A stretch of DNA of 64,000 bases, taken from NCBI GenBank assembly GCA_012862575.1, contig BLSF01000008.1, forward strand, positions 496,001-560,000, read 5' to 3'. Numbering within the stretch: position 1 is the first letter of the stretch; the number at the start of each line of letters is the position of its first letter. Below the pieces are notes generated by a model that did no database searches, was not told the DNA's origin, and was given only the letters and a program-made list of their open reading frames with translations. Source of the stretch: Parietichytrium sp. I65-24A (lineage: Eukaryota; Sar; Bigyra; Thraustochytrida; Thraustochytriidae). The position numbers were made by a program, and so were the translations under genes. Below, in pieces: positions 49,062-59,915 of the stretch.

Positions 49062-50541
49062 GGCTCCGTTTGACCAGCTCGCATAGCTTGCCAGTGCGCT
49101 ATGCAAGCGAGAAGACTTTCGCGGACAGCGACGGCCCCCTGTTCAGCCCCGCGGACAAACTGGCTCTGCTCACTCACTGCCCGTACTCTTCACTCTTCGC
49201 CCTTCACTCTGTGGCAGTTTTGCAGTCTCGCACACGGTCACGACGGTCACCTTTATTCTGAATTTGTTATTCTAAATCCGATTTTACCGGTACCGGTGCT
49301 CACTGTCAGTATTGCCAGCAAGGTGCTGTCTGTACTTAGAGGTAGTCGAAGTTGTGCCTGGATTGGTGAGGTTTGGCCATGTTTGGCCACTCCTTCTAGT
49401 CTCCTTGCCCCTACGCCCCAACGCTCTTGCAACTCGCGTCATACCCCTCTGTGCTGCGGGTGTCGTTGCGTAGCAGTCCATCATGCAGTGACTGTGCAGA
49501 GACATGTAGCACAGCAGAGCCATACTTTGGTCCGACTCTTGCTTGGTACCGGTACAAGCTCTTCCACCGGGAGAGAGAGGTTTGTGTTGTCGTTTGCAGT
49601 CACAGTCTCTTGTCCATTCTTTCAGAATGCAGGTGATACACATGTGCGAAAATGTAATTGACATTGGCGGTGACATCACAGCGAGCGAGTTTCGAGTGCT
49701 GAGAGTACAGTGAACCACAAACTGAGTTCATCAAAAAGCCAGCCTTTCTTTCTTTTCCTCTCGCTCGCTCAGTATACTCTCTGTCTTGTTTCGCGAGTTT
49801 GTCGAGTGATGAAACCTACTTGCTTTGCTCTGAACAAGTTTATTCAGGGTTCACTCACTGTAAGAACAGATACTTTCATGCCGACATGGGGGCAGGGGGT
49901 CGTTTGCCTGGAAAGCAATGTTGGTTGCTGGCGATCGCTGGTGTGAGAGTGATAGTGACCGTTACAGTGACCAACGGTCTGCAACTCGGCGGTGCATTAC
50001 GCTCTTGAGGTGCATTACGCTCTTGAGGTGCATCACGCCGAGCCTTTCCCGGAGATGACTGGATGTCAAACCGACGTTTGTACCGTTCTTCGTTGTGTTT
50101 CTTCTTTTCGAAGTTTCGGGAGTCTTTATTCACTGCCTTCATTTTCTTCATTTCCTCATTCACCGACTCGGAGACCTAAGAGACCTAAGGCTCCTAAGGC
50201 CATCAGCCCCACGAAGTCACGGTATCGCGAAGTGCAGCGTAAACAAACCTTATCAGAAGGTAGGATGTGATATGCCTTGAAATTGAACGAGCGAAACCCA
50301 ATTCCAGCATGTCAGAGGCCTTTGCGGCAGTCTTTGGAGTAGTCCCGCCGAGGGAACTGAACTGGGGAACGCGAATCCTGTCGCCATACGACATCGGAAG
50401 ATGTCATTATGATCATAAAGATGTCTTTTCAGAAAGATGCCTTCGCAATGGGAGCGACTTTGAGCGCAGCAGGCGGAGCTCGAAGACGGAGGAGCAGGGG
50501 CAGCCGGTTGGGTCTTGCAGCGGTGGGAGGAGCATAACGAA
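49062..50541. promoter_or_regulatory. 1.5-kb divergent intergenic region
   Basis: Lies between the receptor (-) and the DJ-1-like gene (+). It contains ccggtaccggt elements near 49283 and 49545 and a 2.6-fold 18-bp direct repeat (ggtgcattacgctcttga) at 49991-50037. Several overlapping frames lack any signature. The frame of the downstream gene is open for 27 bp before its ATG. Confidence 0.45.
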
Positions 50542-51999
50542 ATGTCCGAGGAGCTGACGCAGCGACTGCAGAGGAAGCGCGAGCCGCTCAAGCTGGTGGC
50601 CTTCCTCTTCGATGGGTTCGAGCTGTTGGATGCGTTTGGCCCGCTGCAAATGTTCGCGACGTGCAACAGCGGCGACGTGCGCAAAGATGCCTCGAATGCA
50701 ACGGCAAACGGAAAGGTGTTTGATATTGTTACAGTTGGAGACGGGACCTCGGCGTTTGCGCCTGACTGCGTGGTAGATTATCAGCTCGGGGATGAAAATA
50801 TCCCCGCCGCGGACCTGTTGTTCATACCTGGAGGAAATGGGTGGGTGGATGCCTGGGCAGACCAGCGAACTCAAAGTTTCCTTGAGCGACAAATTGATTC
50901 GGCAGGATTGGTCATGTCTGTATGCAACGGGGCAGGACTTCTAGCGAGTATGGGGGTTTTGAATGGGCGCAGTGCGACTACAAACAAGATTGACTTCCCA
51001 GATTTGAAAGAAGATTTCGAGCAGGTCAAGTGGGAGAAACAAGCCAGATGGTGCACCGACGGCAAATTTTACACAAGCAGTGGAATATCTGCAGGCACGG
51101 ATCTGGCTCTGCAAATTATTGAAGAAATCTTGGGCGCTTCAACCGCTGATGAGGTAGTAAAGTACACCGAGTTTTGCAGAATCGCAGACAGGCTGAACGA
51201 TCCGTTCACGGACAATTTTACATGTCCGCTCTGGGATGCACGGGCGAGCGAGCGAAGTATGGTGCGCATCGGATTGTTTCTGTATGATAATTTTGAAATG
51301 CTCGATGTTTTTGGACCCCTGGAGATGTTCGCCGTGGCGAACCGAATGCAGCCCGGCCTTTTCTCGCTGCAGACCATCGGCAAGGAGCGTATAATTAAGA
51401 GCTCTAAAGGGCCAAGTTTCAAGACAGACGTAGATTTCCTGGACGAAAAGTTTTGCGACTCTTTGGATGTCCTTTTTATCCCCGGCGGGATTGGCACATT
51501 GAGAGAGGTGCACGACTCTGACACGCTAAAGTGGGTCCGGAGCGCTTGCGAGAAAGTGGACTGCGTTTTGACTGTCTGCACGGGTTCGGGCATTGTTGCA
51601 GCAAGTGGAGCACTGAATGGGTCAAAGGCAACCACCAATAAAATGTTGTTTAATTTCATGCGTTTATTTGGCCCTCAGGTTGAATGGGTAAAATCGAGTC
51701 GCTACGTGATGGATGGGAAATTCTACACTTCCAGTGGTGTTGCAGCAGGGGCAGACTTGGCCCTTAAATTTATTGCGCAGACGTTCGGCGAGCGATTCGC
51801 CCAGGCAGTTGCTCATCGAGCGGAATATGTCTGGGACGCGGATAGCACTAATGATGAGTTCGCCTCGAGCGTACCAGAATTCACCTGGCTAGAGTGGCTG
51901 AAGGAGAAAGCAAAGCAAGTGACCGCCTATCTCATCTTTCGCGCGGGACTTCAGCTCGGATTTTCGATGAAAACGTCTGCTCTCCTTGGAGACCTGTGA
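50542..51999 (+). CDS. Tandem DJ-1/PfpI-family protein (isocyanide hydratase-like)
   Basis: Start ATG 50542 (MSEELTQRLQRKREP); 485 residues made of two class I glutamine-amidotransferase-like domains. Domain 1 covers about 15-220: VAFLFDGFELLDAFGPLQMF, LLFIPGGNG, and the nucleophile elbow MSVCNGAGLLASMG. Domain 2 covers about 245-445: GLFLYDNFEMLDVFGPLEMF, LFIPGGIG, and LTVCTGSGIVAASG. Each is followed by the SATTNK / KATTNK segment and an SSGISAGTDLAL / SSGVAAGADLAL motif, as in bacterial isocyanide hydratases and DJ-1-superfamily transcription regulators. Both cysteines are kept, so both halves may be active. Because DJ-1 domains usually dimerise, the fusion may form an intramolecular dimer. 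Substrate unknown. It ends 10 bp from the methyltransferase stop on the other strand. Confidence 0.88.
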   Translation: MSEELTQRLQRKREPLKLVAFLFDGFELLDAFGPLQMFATCNSGDVRKDASNATANGKVFDIVTVGDGTSAFAPDCVVDYQLGDENIPAADLLFIPGGNGWVDAWADQRTQSFLERQIDSAGLVMSVCNGAGLLASMGVLNGRSATTNKIDFPDLKEDFEQVKWEKQARWCTDGKFYTSSGISAGTDLALQIIEEILGASTADEVVKYTEFCRIADRLNDPFTDNFTCPLWDARASERSMVRIGLFLYDNFEMLDVFGPLEMFAVANRMQPGLFSLQTIGKERIIKSSKGPSFKTDVDFLDEKFCDSLDVLFIPGGIGTLREVHDSDTLKWVRSACEKVDCVLTVCTGSGIVAASGALNGSKATTNKMLFNFMRLFGPQVEWVKSSRYVMDGKFYTSSGVAAGADLALKFIAQTFGERFAQAVAHRAEYVWDADSTNDEFASSVPEFTWLEWLKEKAKQVTAYLIFRAGLQLGFSMKTSALLGDL

Positions 52000-52009
52000 G
52001 CGAGTTAAT

Positions 52010-52883
52010 TCATATCGAAAGTTCGGCGGCAGCTTCAATTAAGTCGTTTGCAAGTGTGCGTTCGCCGTTTACTCCCTTAATGATCATCAAATTTTCATTC
52101 ATCGCCCGTCTTCGTGTAATGACTTGAGCGCTCTTCATTCCGTAGCGTTGCAGTATGTCGCAGATCTCTTCTGGTTTGTTTTCCTCAATTGCGACCAAGT
52201 AAAATACACCGCCTTTTGTCAATAACTTGGGCACCAATGGTAGCAATCGATCGAGAACCTCTCTTCCATCGATACCACCCGCCCAAGCCCGGGCGATCAT
52301 ACTACAGGGAAACATTTAGCTTGTCAGTTGCCGGACTCACAACCAAAGGATCAGCGACGAGTTTCCGACAGCATGGCGTGCACGTACCTTGATTCGATTT
52401 CTTCCGTTGGTGTAACTACATACGGCGGGTTAAAAAGCATGACGTCAACTTTGCCCTCCAGTCTCTCGGCGATACCGCTGACTAGATCGGTGTTGACAAC
52501 ATGCACGTGGGGGACTGAATTGGCCGATGCAGTCTCTAAAGATGATCTGCACGCCAACGGGTTCAAATCGGTCACGAAAAAAGACGCTTTTATATCGCCG
52601 AGAACTTGTGCTAGAGCAGTCGTCACACACCCACTCCCACCTCTTTCAACAACAACGGCTTGTCAGCCCATCCCACCCCGGTCATTTCCTCAGGCGATTC
52701 CAATGCTCCTTGCACTTACCCAACCTCCAGGCAAATCGCTGGTCTCATCTCGTGGAGAAACTCTCGCTCGGAGTGAAGAGTGTCCACGAACAGATACGTG
52801 TCCTCCGCAGGTTCATAGATCTCACTTAACGTAGCCCGAGTCAAATGCGAGAGCTTTGGAAGCTCGCAGGCGTTTGGATTCAT
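52010..52883 (-). CDS. N6AMT1: N6AMT1/HemK2-type glutamine methyltransferase, 3 exons
   Basis: Exons are 52883-52720, 52642-52388 and 52301-52010, with introns 52643-52719 (gtaagt) and 52302-52387 (gtacgt...tgtag). They join to 236 residues, the family length. The joined sequence reads YEPAEDTYLFVDTL, LEVGGGSGCVTTALAQVLG (SAM site), the catalytic FNPPYVVTPTEE, then AWAGGIDGREVLDRLLPLVP and GVFYLVAIEENKPEEI. This matches eukaryotic N6AMT1 (MTQ2), which with TRMT112 methylates the glutamine of the GGQ motif of release factor eRF1. The first splice divides the SAM-binding motif, so exons read alone hide the gene. The start ATG at 52883 precedes the conserved YEPAED by 22 residues. Confidence 0.9.
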
Positions 52884-53587
52884 GTCTCTCACGGGCTTCC
52901 AATCTTATCAATCCAACTTCTTCTTCTCTTCCCCTCGCCAGCTTTTACGCATCTTCCACCGCACCCTTTCCCCGTCTCTCTCATCTCTCTCTCTCTTGTC
53001 ATTTCTCACACATCACACCCACCATTGGTGAACGCGAGAGTGTTCTCTTTGCTCCTCGTCAAAGAATTGCTCTTCGTTCACCGACCTGGGAGTTCATTAA
53101 AAGCCTATTTAATTTATGAAGTGTACAGGGTTTGGTTTGCCAAACCATGGTTGAATTAGTAAGCTCTACTTCGTGAGGGGATGTGAATGGATGTGAAGGG
53201 GAAAGTGGGATCATCATGTTGGCAGGAAAATTGCCGTTACACTCTGCCCGGGTGATACCAAAGCTTACAAGACCTGTTCGAGTTTTTGGTGTTGTATGGT
53301 GTTGTATGATTGATTGATTGATCGTTGATTGATTGATTGAAAGTGACACTTTGCAACAGCGCAATTGCTGATAATTGCTGGAGTTGAACAGCATATAGCG
53401 GTGGCATCAAGCAAGGCATCGGCAACGGGAGGTGGTCAGGGTCTGCGAGGACGGAGAACGCGGGAAGGTGGAGGATTGCAGGAGAACAAGTCAATCAGCG
53501 AGGGCAAAAGTGTGGGCGGTGGCCTGGCAACAAGCCTCGCCGTATGCTGGAAGAACTGGAGGCTGTCGGGGCTAGTTTAAAGGCGTG
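52884..53587. other. Intergenic, divergent, with GATT repeat
   Basis: 700 bp between the methyltransferase (-) and the second receptor (+). A gattgattgattg run lies at about 53308-53340. Pyrimidine-rich tracts occupy 52920-53030. No gene is supported. Confidence 0.5.
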
Positions 53588-56500
53588 ATGCTGTCAAGGG
53601 CTGGCGCAAAATGGCTCCTGTGCGCCCATCTTGCCGCCGTGATACCTTGCAGCGCTGAGGATTATTACTCGAGCAGCTCCGCTTATGATGGCTTGGGCTG
53701 GGCAGTGATCGAAACAGGGTGCGAAGCTGTGGTGTCGTACGGCTATAATACTTTTGTGAATATGACATGCTGCGAACTTCTTTGTCCCGCAAACTCTCAA
53801 GCAAACTGCGAGGGGACTCTTCAATTGTGCGACACTTATTACATTCCGGAGTATGACAGACCAATCAGCTGCCAGTGCGTTTGCAAGCCGGGGTATTATG
53901 CTGGAGACACCGCCGCAGCGACCGAGTGCTGCGCTGTATTTGGGAGGACTTGCCTTTCTCATCAGATGTGCGTCGTCAATCAGAACTATGTCGCAGAGTG
54001 TAGAGAGGTCTCGTTTCAGATTGGACTTGTTCAAGATATTACCGATGGTGACGGAAGCACTCTGGTAGACAACCTGTCCATTTTGGCAGCGTCTGTGTTG
54101 GCCGTAATCCACTTCAATGAGAGGCTCACAACCTACGTGGAAGACATTGGCTTGGCATCGAGCTGCGGAGTGAACGTTACTGCAGTGGAATTTTGGGACA
54201 GCGCGAGCTCCCCGAGTAGCGCGGTGGAAGGAACTCTAAGCGGCTTGGCGAATGGTGCGCACGCAATACTTGGGCCCGGGTCGATAAATTCGGCGGTGTG
54301 GACCACACCCGTCACCTCCAGTTTCGATGTTGTGCACTTTGCTGGTTTGCATGGATTAACTCAAGCTGCTAAGGAGAAGCTCTCTGATACCTGGTTTGAC
54401 ATGCAAGCTCCAGCAGAAATAGTTGCGCAAGCAACCTGTCGGTTCCTGCTTCAGGAGCTGAAGTTCTCGACCTCGATTCTCCTCTATTCGCCTGCTGATC
54501 CAGCAAGTGTGGATTTGTTCCGTCTTATTCTTAGCGCGTGCAGCTCTCTTGATGTTGATTTGTTCAACTACGGACTCTTCTCATCTGATGAGTACCTGAG
54601 TGAGTTGGTCGAAGCCAACTCCACAGGGATAAATAGTGTAATCTTTGTTGGGGCCCAATACGAGGAAAACGTTCCCATTCTTATGGCTGCGAGAGAGGCA
54701 GGTTTACTGCGCGCAGGCATGGTGTGGATCTTTCTGCAAGATTCAATTGTTGAACAATTGCGCATTGCAGACTCTAGTGCGCTGGAGATTATTGACGGAT
54801 CGTTCTTTCTCAGCCTCACGCCCGAGGCGGACTTACCTCAAGGATATCAAAGGTTCATGGCCGACTGGCCAACATTTGACGAGCAAGAAATAAATGAGCT
54901 GCTCGCAGACACTGGGATCGAGCTTCCACAGGGTTTTTTCGCCACATCCGCCTTGACGCAAACCCCTGTCTTGCAAATGAATCTGGCGATGGCATATGAC
55001 AGTGTGATTGCAGTTGGAATTGCAGGATGCCAACTCTATCAAACGATTGAGTCTATGCCGTCCTTGGAGGTGCTTCGCCTTGAGCTCGTGAATGCGGTCA
55101 AAGACGTGGACTTTTTGGGCCTCTCTGGCCAAGTGGTGTTTGACTCGGACTATAAAAAGCGGCAAACGACGAATGCAGCAGCTCTTGTGCACAATCTTAG
55201 GCTGGGAGACTCTGGTGGCGATCTCACTCCTTTGAAAGTTGCGACATACAACTATTCGACGTCTACCTTCAGCTTTGACTCTGCGGCAGGAGGGGTGGCC
55301 GATCTGACATTCACGGGGCACTCCAGCAGCGTGCCCAAAAATATGGTAACACGATCTCAGGATGAACTTATTTTAGGCTTGTTGTATCCAAAGCTTGACA
55401 GCGAGCAGGATGTCGACAGTTTTGCCGCAATCCTTATGGCAGTGCTGGATTTTAACAGTCGCAATTCTTTTGCCGTTAGTGAGCTCGAAGCCTTGGAGTC
55501 CGTGTGTAATAAAAAAATCAGGCTTTTGGTAAACGAGCCTGCAACGGACGTCGAGAGGGCGATTGAATCGGCTTTGGATTATCTTAAAGAGCAGCGGGCC
55601 GATGGTATAATAGGTTTTGGACTGGAAAGCCAGGTCATGGCGTCTGCGGTTCTAGCGAGTAGTCACCAGAAATTGATGCTCTCCTTCGACACACGCACGG
55701 CCAAGCTGCGGGAAGACTTGTACGAAGGAGCAGTTCGGCTCATTCTTAGCGATGCTGAGATCGCAGCTGCGCTATGTCAACTTTGGTCAGATAGAGGGCT
55801 TTCTGCCGCCGGCATGGTTATCCCAGCGAATGCGAGGGGAGACGGATTCCGGCACCTTGTGATTGACGAGTGTACGGCTCGAAGCGTCGAAATCAGCGCT
55901 TTCCTGTATGAAGTAGGGAACGTTGAAGATATGAATGAAGTCTTGCTGCGTTTGGTCCAATCTCGAGTCAACTTTATAGGTTTTTGCGACACCGGCAACA
56001 AAACCTCGAATGGGCGGCAGCATTTTCAGAACTTGATCGAGCTCGCGTATCAAACGCAGGCACTGCGGGAGGGTGTATCCTGGACGTTTTTGGACTGGTA
56101 TGTGATGGATTATATTTCTGCAACGAATTTCTCATCGAGCATAAGAACGCTGTTGTCCGGAAGTTTCGTATTTTCCGAGCCTCTGGAGGAAACGTCTGGA
56201 CTCATCGATCAGTTCAAGTATTTTGACTACAAACATGCGATATCGGATCTGGAACTCACCGACGTGGTTCAATATTTTGATCCTGTAAGCACACTAGGCG
56301 CACGTATAAAGCAGAGCGACTTGAGCAAAATGAGTTTCAAGCTGCAAGCACACTTCGCCTACGAGGCTGTGATGGCTGCTGGGTTCCTCGTTTGCTCAGC
56401 TTTCCCCGAGGAGGCATTGGACACGGTGGACGCTTGGGAAAAACTCAAGCCACGCCTGCCAACGCTTGCTTTTGCAGGACCATCTGGGACTGTCAGCTTT

Positions 56501-59119
56501 GACTCCGCTGGCCAGAGATCCTCCGCAGGCCTGCCTTTGCAGCTTGGAAATATTATTGTGAAGGACACCAAGAATGCGACTGGCACTGGCGGCGTGAGCT
56601 GGGCGGGGAGACTTCTTTTTCATGAGACAAATTCCTCTTGGAGCGGGGATCTTAGCGACCTTTTGTACAATGGAGACTCTGGCTCTGTTCCAAATGAGCT
56701 CGCGACTCGAGAGAGCAGCTTTTTCAAGATTGGATTCTTACATTCATTTACCAAATCCCAGGTAAACGATGAGGTCAACTGTTCTGGAAGTCTCGTTTGG
56801 GTTGACGGTGTTTGCTATTTCGGTGGCGCAGAAAATCTTGAAGCTGCTGCCGGTTCACTGGCAGTCAAGCACTTCAACGAGCGTAATGGGGTACTTGTCG
56901 CAAAGCTTGGTGAGCTGAATGAAACGTGCGACAAAATCATTTCTGCGGAGTTTTATGACATGGGTGATAACATTTCTTCGGCGATTTCCGCTCTAAGCTC
57001 CGCTCATGAGAACGCAGTAGATATTGTGATTGGAACCACTGGCGAGCTTGAAAGCACCGCAAGTTCTCTTATGGGAAGCGTACTGCAGTTGCCCCTTGTA
57101 TCATCAAGGGCTACTGGTTTGCTGTTGGGTGACACGGAGGCTTACCCTTACTTTTCGCGAACCGTTCCGACGGAAAGCATTCTGGCAGAGCCGATCTGTG
57201 TAATGCTCAAAGACCTTGCTCTGGAGCACGTGGTTTTGCTATATTCTGATGATGACTATGGAAGAAGTTTTCGGGACTCCGTCATAGACTCTTGTGCTTG
57301 CGAGATAGACTGTGCGCTCGCTCCAGTGTTACACGATGTGCCATTTGAAAGCTCAGAGACGTCCACTGGAGAGGCACTCGAAACCGTGCTCTCATACGGA
57401 TTAAATTCCGTCATTCTGGCCGCCAATGGGGAGGAAGATCGGACGTTTTTGCTTTCAGAAGCCTACAAGCTTGGACTCGTTGGTTCTGGGAAGCTGTGGT
57501 TCTTTTCCAGCAAGGATATACTCACTAGTCTCGATTTGCTTTCTGATGAAAACGCACGAGACGCGTATAGCGGGTCTCTTTATCCCATGGCAGTTGTGAA
57601 CTCGAACGACGACAATTCAAATTTGGCGAGCTTAGCAACAAACTGGGGATCTTTTGCTGCAGTGTCTGCGGAGGCAGGCGGCTACAGGGACCAAATCGAG
57701 CGCGCCTTTCAAGTGAACGTCACGACACAGATCCTCGCACAAAGAATTGCTTACCACTACGACGCTGTAGTGGCTGCAATGCTTGCCGTATGTACAATGT
57801 ATCCCAAAGTCCCGATAGCTCAAAAGGGATTTGCACGCGCATTTCACAACGGAATGAAAAGGCACGTCAATTTTACCGGTTTGTCCGGGTCGCTGTACTA
57901 CAACTCTGACGGCGAGCGCGATCCTTCCACGGTTCATATTTATATGTTTAATGCGATTGCGAAGACGTCTACCGCATTTACTTCGATACCCATTGGATAC
58001 ATGACGTTCAACGACGAAAACGGCTCTGCTATGGTGCTGGACTGCGATGGCTGCGAGGCCGTACTGTACAACGGAAATACAAAAACCAGCCCGCTATACA
58101 TTATCGCGCCTGACCACGACTTTGGGTACAGCTACAGCGTCAGCTTGTTCTGCTACATGATGTTTGCGGTGAGCGCGTGTTTGACATTGTTTTTCTTGTC
58201 GTGGACCCATAAAATGCGAAATCACTTTGTCGTGCGAGCTTCGCAGGAGACATTTTTGCGCATGATCAGTATTGGTGCACTTATCTCCACAACGACGATA
58301 ATATTCCTCACAGTGGACGATTCTTATGGTACCACACGCGCGGGGGAGGACGGCGGCAACGCAATTGCTTCTGGAGCGTGTGTTGCGGCAGTTTGGCTGT
58401 ATTGTGTTGGCTTCATCTTATCCTTCACGACGCTTTTTGCAAAAATGCGACGGCTTCATTTGGTCATGTCAGTGCAAGGCAAGCGAATCGACGAACAGAA
58501 GAGACACATGGAAAGAATCACGGATGCGTGGCTTGCAAGGCTCATTCTTCGTTTCGTTTCCGTAGATGTGGCGATTCTTACCGCATGGACGGTCTTGTCC
58601 CCTATGAAGTACATTCGAGTAGTGTTGCAGCGAGACGCTTACGGAAACCCGACACTGAGTGAAGGCTATTGCTTTAGCGACTCCAGCAGCTCAATGTACC
58701 TCGTCGCGATCGGTGTATATCACATTGTGGTGCTGCTTTATGGCATCTACATCTCCTACATTTGTCGCAACTACAACTCTCTGTACAGCGAGGCAAAGTA
58801 CGTTTCGATTGCTCTGTTCTCCAATCTCCAGGTTCTCCTGGTGGCGATACCCCTAATCGCGATGCTTGATAGTGGCTCGAGCTCAAGCATTTTCGTGCAA
58901 GCCGGGGTGGTTTTTCTGAACGATGTCGGCGTGGAGCTGATGCTGTTCATGCCGAAAATGTACTTGATTGTGTTTAACAAGGTTCAGGCTCCAAATGCAC
59001 AACAACGTTACCGTCAGCAGAGCCCCTCTGTAACTCAGGCGGGAGGTTCTTCGAACACCGCTGCAAGCCAAAACAGAGACAAACTCACGTCGGCTCCTAT
59101 GTCTAGCGAAAGGCCTTGA
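53588..59119 (+). CDS. Class C GPCR (GABA-B type) with three tandem Venus-flytrap modules, second paralogue
   Basis: Start ATG 53588 (MLSRAGAKWLLCAHLAAVIP, signal peptide); 1,843 residues in one exon. A cysteine-rich module (about 35-135, MTCCELLCPANSQANC and CQCVCKPGYYAGD) is followed by flytrap domains beginning FQIGLVQDITDGD (about 143), LILGLLYPKLDSE (about 593) and FKIGFLHSFTKSQ (about 1047). The seven-helix region covers about 1514-1796, starting SVSLFCYMMFAVSACL, with the hallmark NHFVVRASQETFL and NSLYSEAKYVSIALF. The short serine/glutamine-rich tail lacks a known motif. The three domains differ strongly from one another, so the triplication is old. It shares its whole domain plan with the receptor at 43212-49061, on the opposite strand. 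Ligand unknown. Plasma membrane expected. Confidence 0.88.
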   Translation: MLSRAGAKWLLCAHLAAVIPCSAEDYYSSSSAYDGLGWAVIETGCEAVVSYGYNTFVNMTCCELLCPANSQANCEGTLQLCDTYYIPEYDRPISCQCVCKPGYYAGDTAAATECCAVFGRTCLSHQMCVVNQNYVAECREVSFQIGLVQDITDGDGSTLVDNLSILAASVLAVIHFNERLTTYVEDIGLASSCGVNVTAVEFWDSASSPSSAVEGTLSGLANGAHAILGPGSINSAVWTTPVTSSFDVVHFAGLHGLTQAAKEKLSDTWFDMQAPAEIVAQATCRFLLQELKFSTSILLYSPADPASVDLFRLILSACSSLDVDLFNYGLFSSDEYLSELVEANSTGINSVIFVGAQYEENVPILMAAREAGLLRAGMVWIFLQDSIVEQLRIADSSALEIIDGSFFLSLTPEADLPQGYQRFMADWPTFDEQEINELLADTGIELPQGFFATSALTQTPVLQMNLAMAYDSVIAVGIAGCQLYQTIESMPSLEVLRLELVNAVKDVDFLGLSGQVVFDSDYKKRQTTNAAALVHNLRLGDSGGDLTPLKVATYNYSTSTFSFDSAAGGVADLTFTGHSSSVPKNMVTRSQDELILGLLYPKLDSEQDVDSFAAILMAVLDFNSRNSFAVSELEALESVCNKKIRLLVNEPATDVERAIESALDYLKEQRADGIIGFGLESQVMASAVLASSHQKLMLSFDTRTAKLREDLYEGAVRLILSDAEIAAALCQLWSDRGLSAAGMVIPANARGDGFRHLVIDECTARSVEISAFLYEVGNVEDMNEVLLRLVQSRVNFIGFCDTGNKTSNGRQHFQNLIELAYQTQALREGVSWTFLDWYVMDYISATNFSSSIRTLLSGSFVFSEPLEETSGLIDQFKYFDYKHAISDLELTDVVQYFDPVSTLGARIKQSDLSKMSFKLQAHFAYEAVMAAGFLVCSAFPEEALDTVDAWEKLKPRLPTLAFAGPSGTVSFDSAGQRSSAGLPLQLGNIIVKDTKNATGTGGVSWAGRLLFHETNSSWSGDLSDLLYNGDSGSVPNELATRESSFFKIGFLHSFTKSQVNDEVNCSGSLVWVDGVCYFGGAENLEAAAGSLAVKHFNERNGVLVAKLGELNETCDKIISAEFYDMGDNISSAISALSSAHENAVDIVIGTTGELESTASSLMGSVLQLPLVSSRATGLLLGDTEAYPYFSRTVPTESILAEPICVMLKDLALEHVVLLYSDDDYGRSFRDSVIDSCACEIDCALAPVLHDVPFESSETSTGEALETVLSYGLNSVILAANGEEDRTFLLSEAYKLGLVGSGKLWFFSSKDILTSLDLLSDENARDAYSGSLYPMAVVNSNDDNSNLASLATNWGSFAAVSAEAGGYRDQIERAFQVNVTTQILAQRIAYHYDAVVAAMLAVCTMYPKVPIAQKGFARAFHNGMKRHVNFTGLSGSLYYNSDGERDPSTVHIYMFNAIAKTSTAFTSIPIGYMTFNDENGSAMVLDCDGCEAVLYNGNTKTSPLYIIAPDHDFGYSYSVSLFCYMMFAVSACLTLFFLSWTHKMRNHFVVRASQETFLRMISIGALISTTTIIFLTVDDSYGTTRAGEDGGNAIASGACVAAVWLYCVGFILSFTTLFAKMRRLHLVMSVQGKRIDEQKRHMERITDAWLARLILRFVSVDVAILTAWTVLSPMKYIRVVLQRDAYGNPTLSEGYCFSDSSSSMYLVAIGVYHIVVLLYGIYISYICRNYNSLYSEAKYVSIALFSNLQVLLVAIPLIAMLDSGSSSSIFVQAGVVFLNDVGVELMLFMPKMYLIVFNKVQAPNAQQRYRQQSPSVTQAGGSSNTAASQNRDKLTSAPMSSERP

Positions 59120-59915
59120 ATGCCGCTTCGTATTTTGTGCAATTCACAAGCTGTGAAGATAGCGGCGCAAGCGCAGAATGAGAATCCTACGCCCAGTTCT
59201 TTCCTTTCATTCCGTGTACAAGGTTCCTTACTCTTCCAACTCTTCTAACTCTCCCGCTATCTTTTCAGGGACCTCGCCCGCAACGCACAGCAGAAGCCAT
59301 CGACTTTTCTTCCTCGCAATCTAATCAGCCGAAGCTCGGCCGATCATTTCATAATTTACAATCAATGTTCTGAACAATGTGTCCAAAGAGAGTTTGGTAA
59401 ATCCTGACTATCCTGACACAATCTGAATTCTGAATTCTGACAATCCTGACGCAAATAAGATCGTCTCGTCCAACTACCAATAACTGCTATCCACGAATTA
59501 GCCCATCGATTCTCTATATGGCAAGTGGATTGCTAGTAATGCACGTACTCTTCCTGCTATTGAACAGTCAGAACCTTGTAGTAGGTTCAATACTTCTACT
59601 CCGCAGAGCTAGAGCTGGCCACCAACAATCTTTAGCAATCGCTATAGCAATCAGTTAGACTGCTAACGCTGTGATTGTCTCAACCATCTACCCGCAGCAG
59701 TAGTTCCTAATCGCGAGCTACATGTTTGCATAGGCAACCTAGTGGACCACTGGGTTGCTAGGCCATTGCTTAGCACTCAGCAAGGGAATCTTCAAAGCAA
59801 GGGGACCGAGGACACATGTAACTGCGGGGCTTTGTAACTGCCGCGTACAGTTTTGCAGTGGTGCAGTGGTGCAGTGGTGCAGTGGTACAGTGGTTAGAAG
59901 AAGGGTACTGGAAAG
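59120..59915. other. Intergenic with short direct repeats
   Basis: 800 bp. Tandem cagtggtg units lie at about 59855-59893 just ahead of the next ATG, and atcctgac repeats at about 59400-59450. No gene is supported. Confidence 0.55.
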
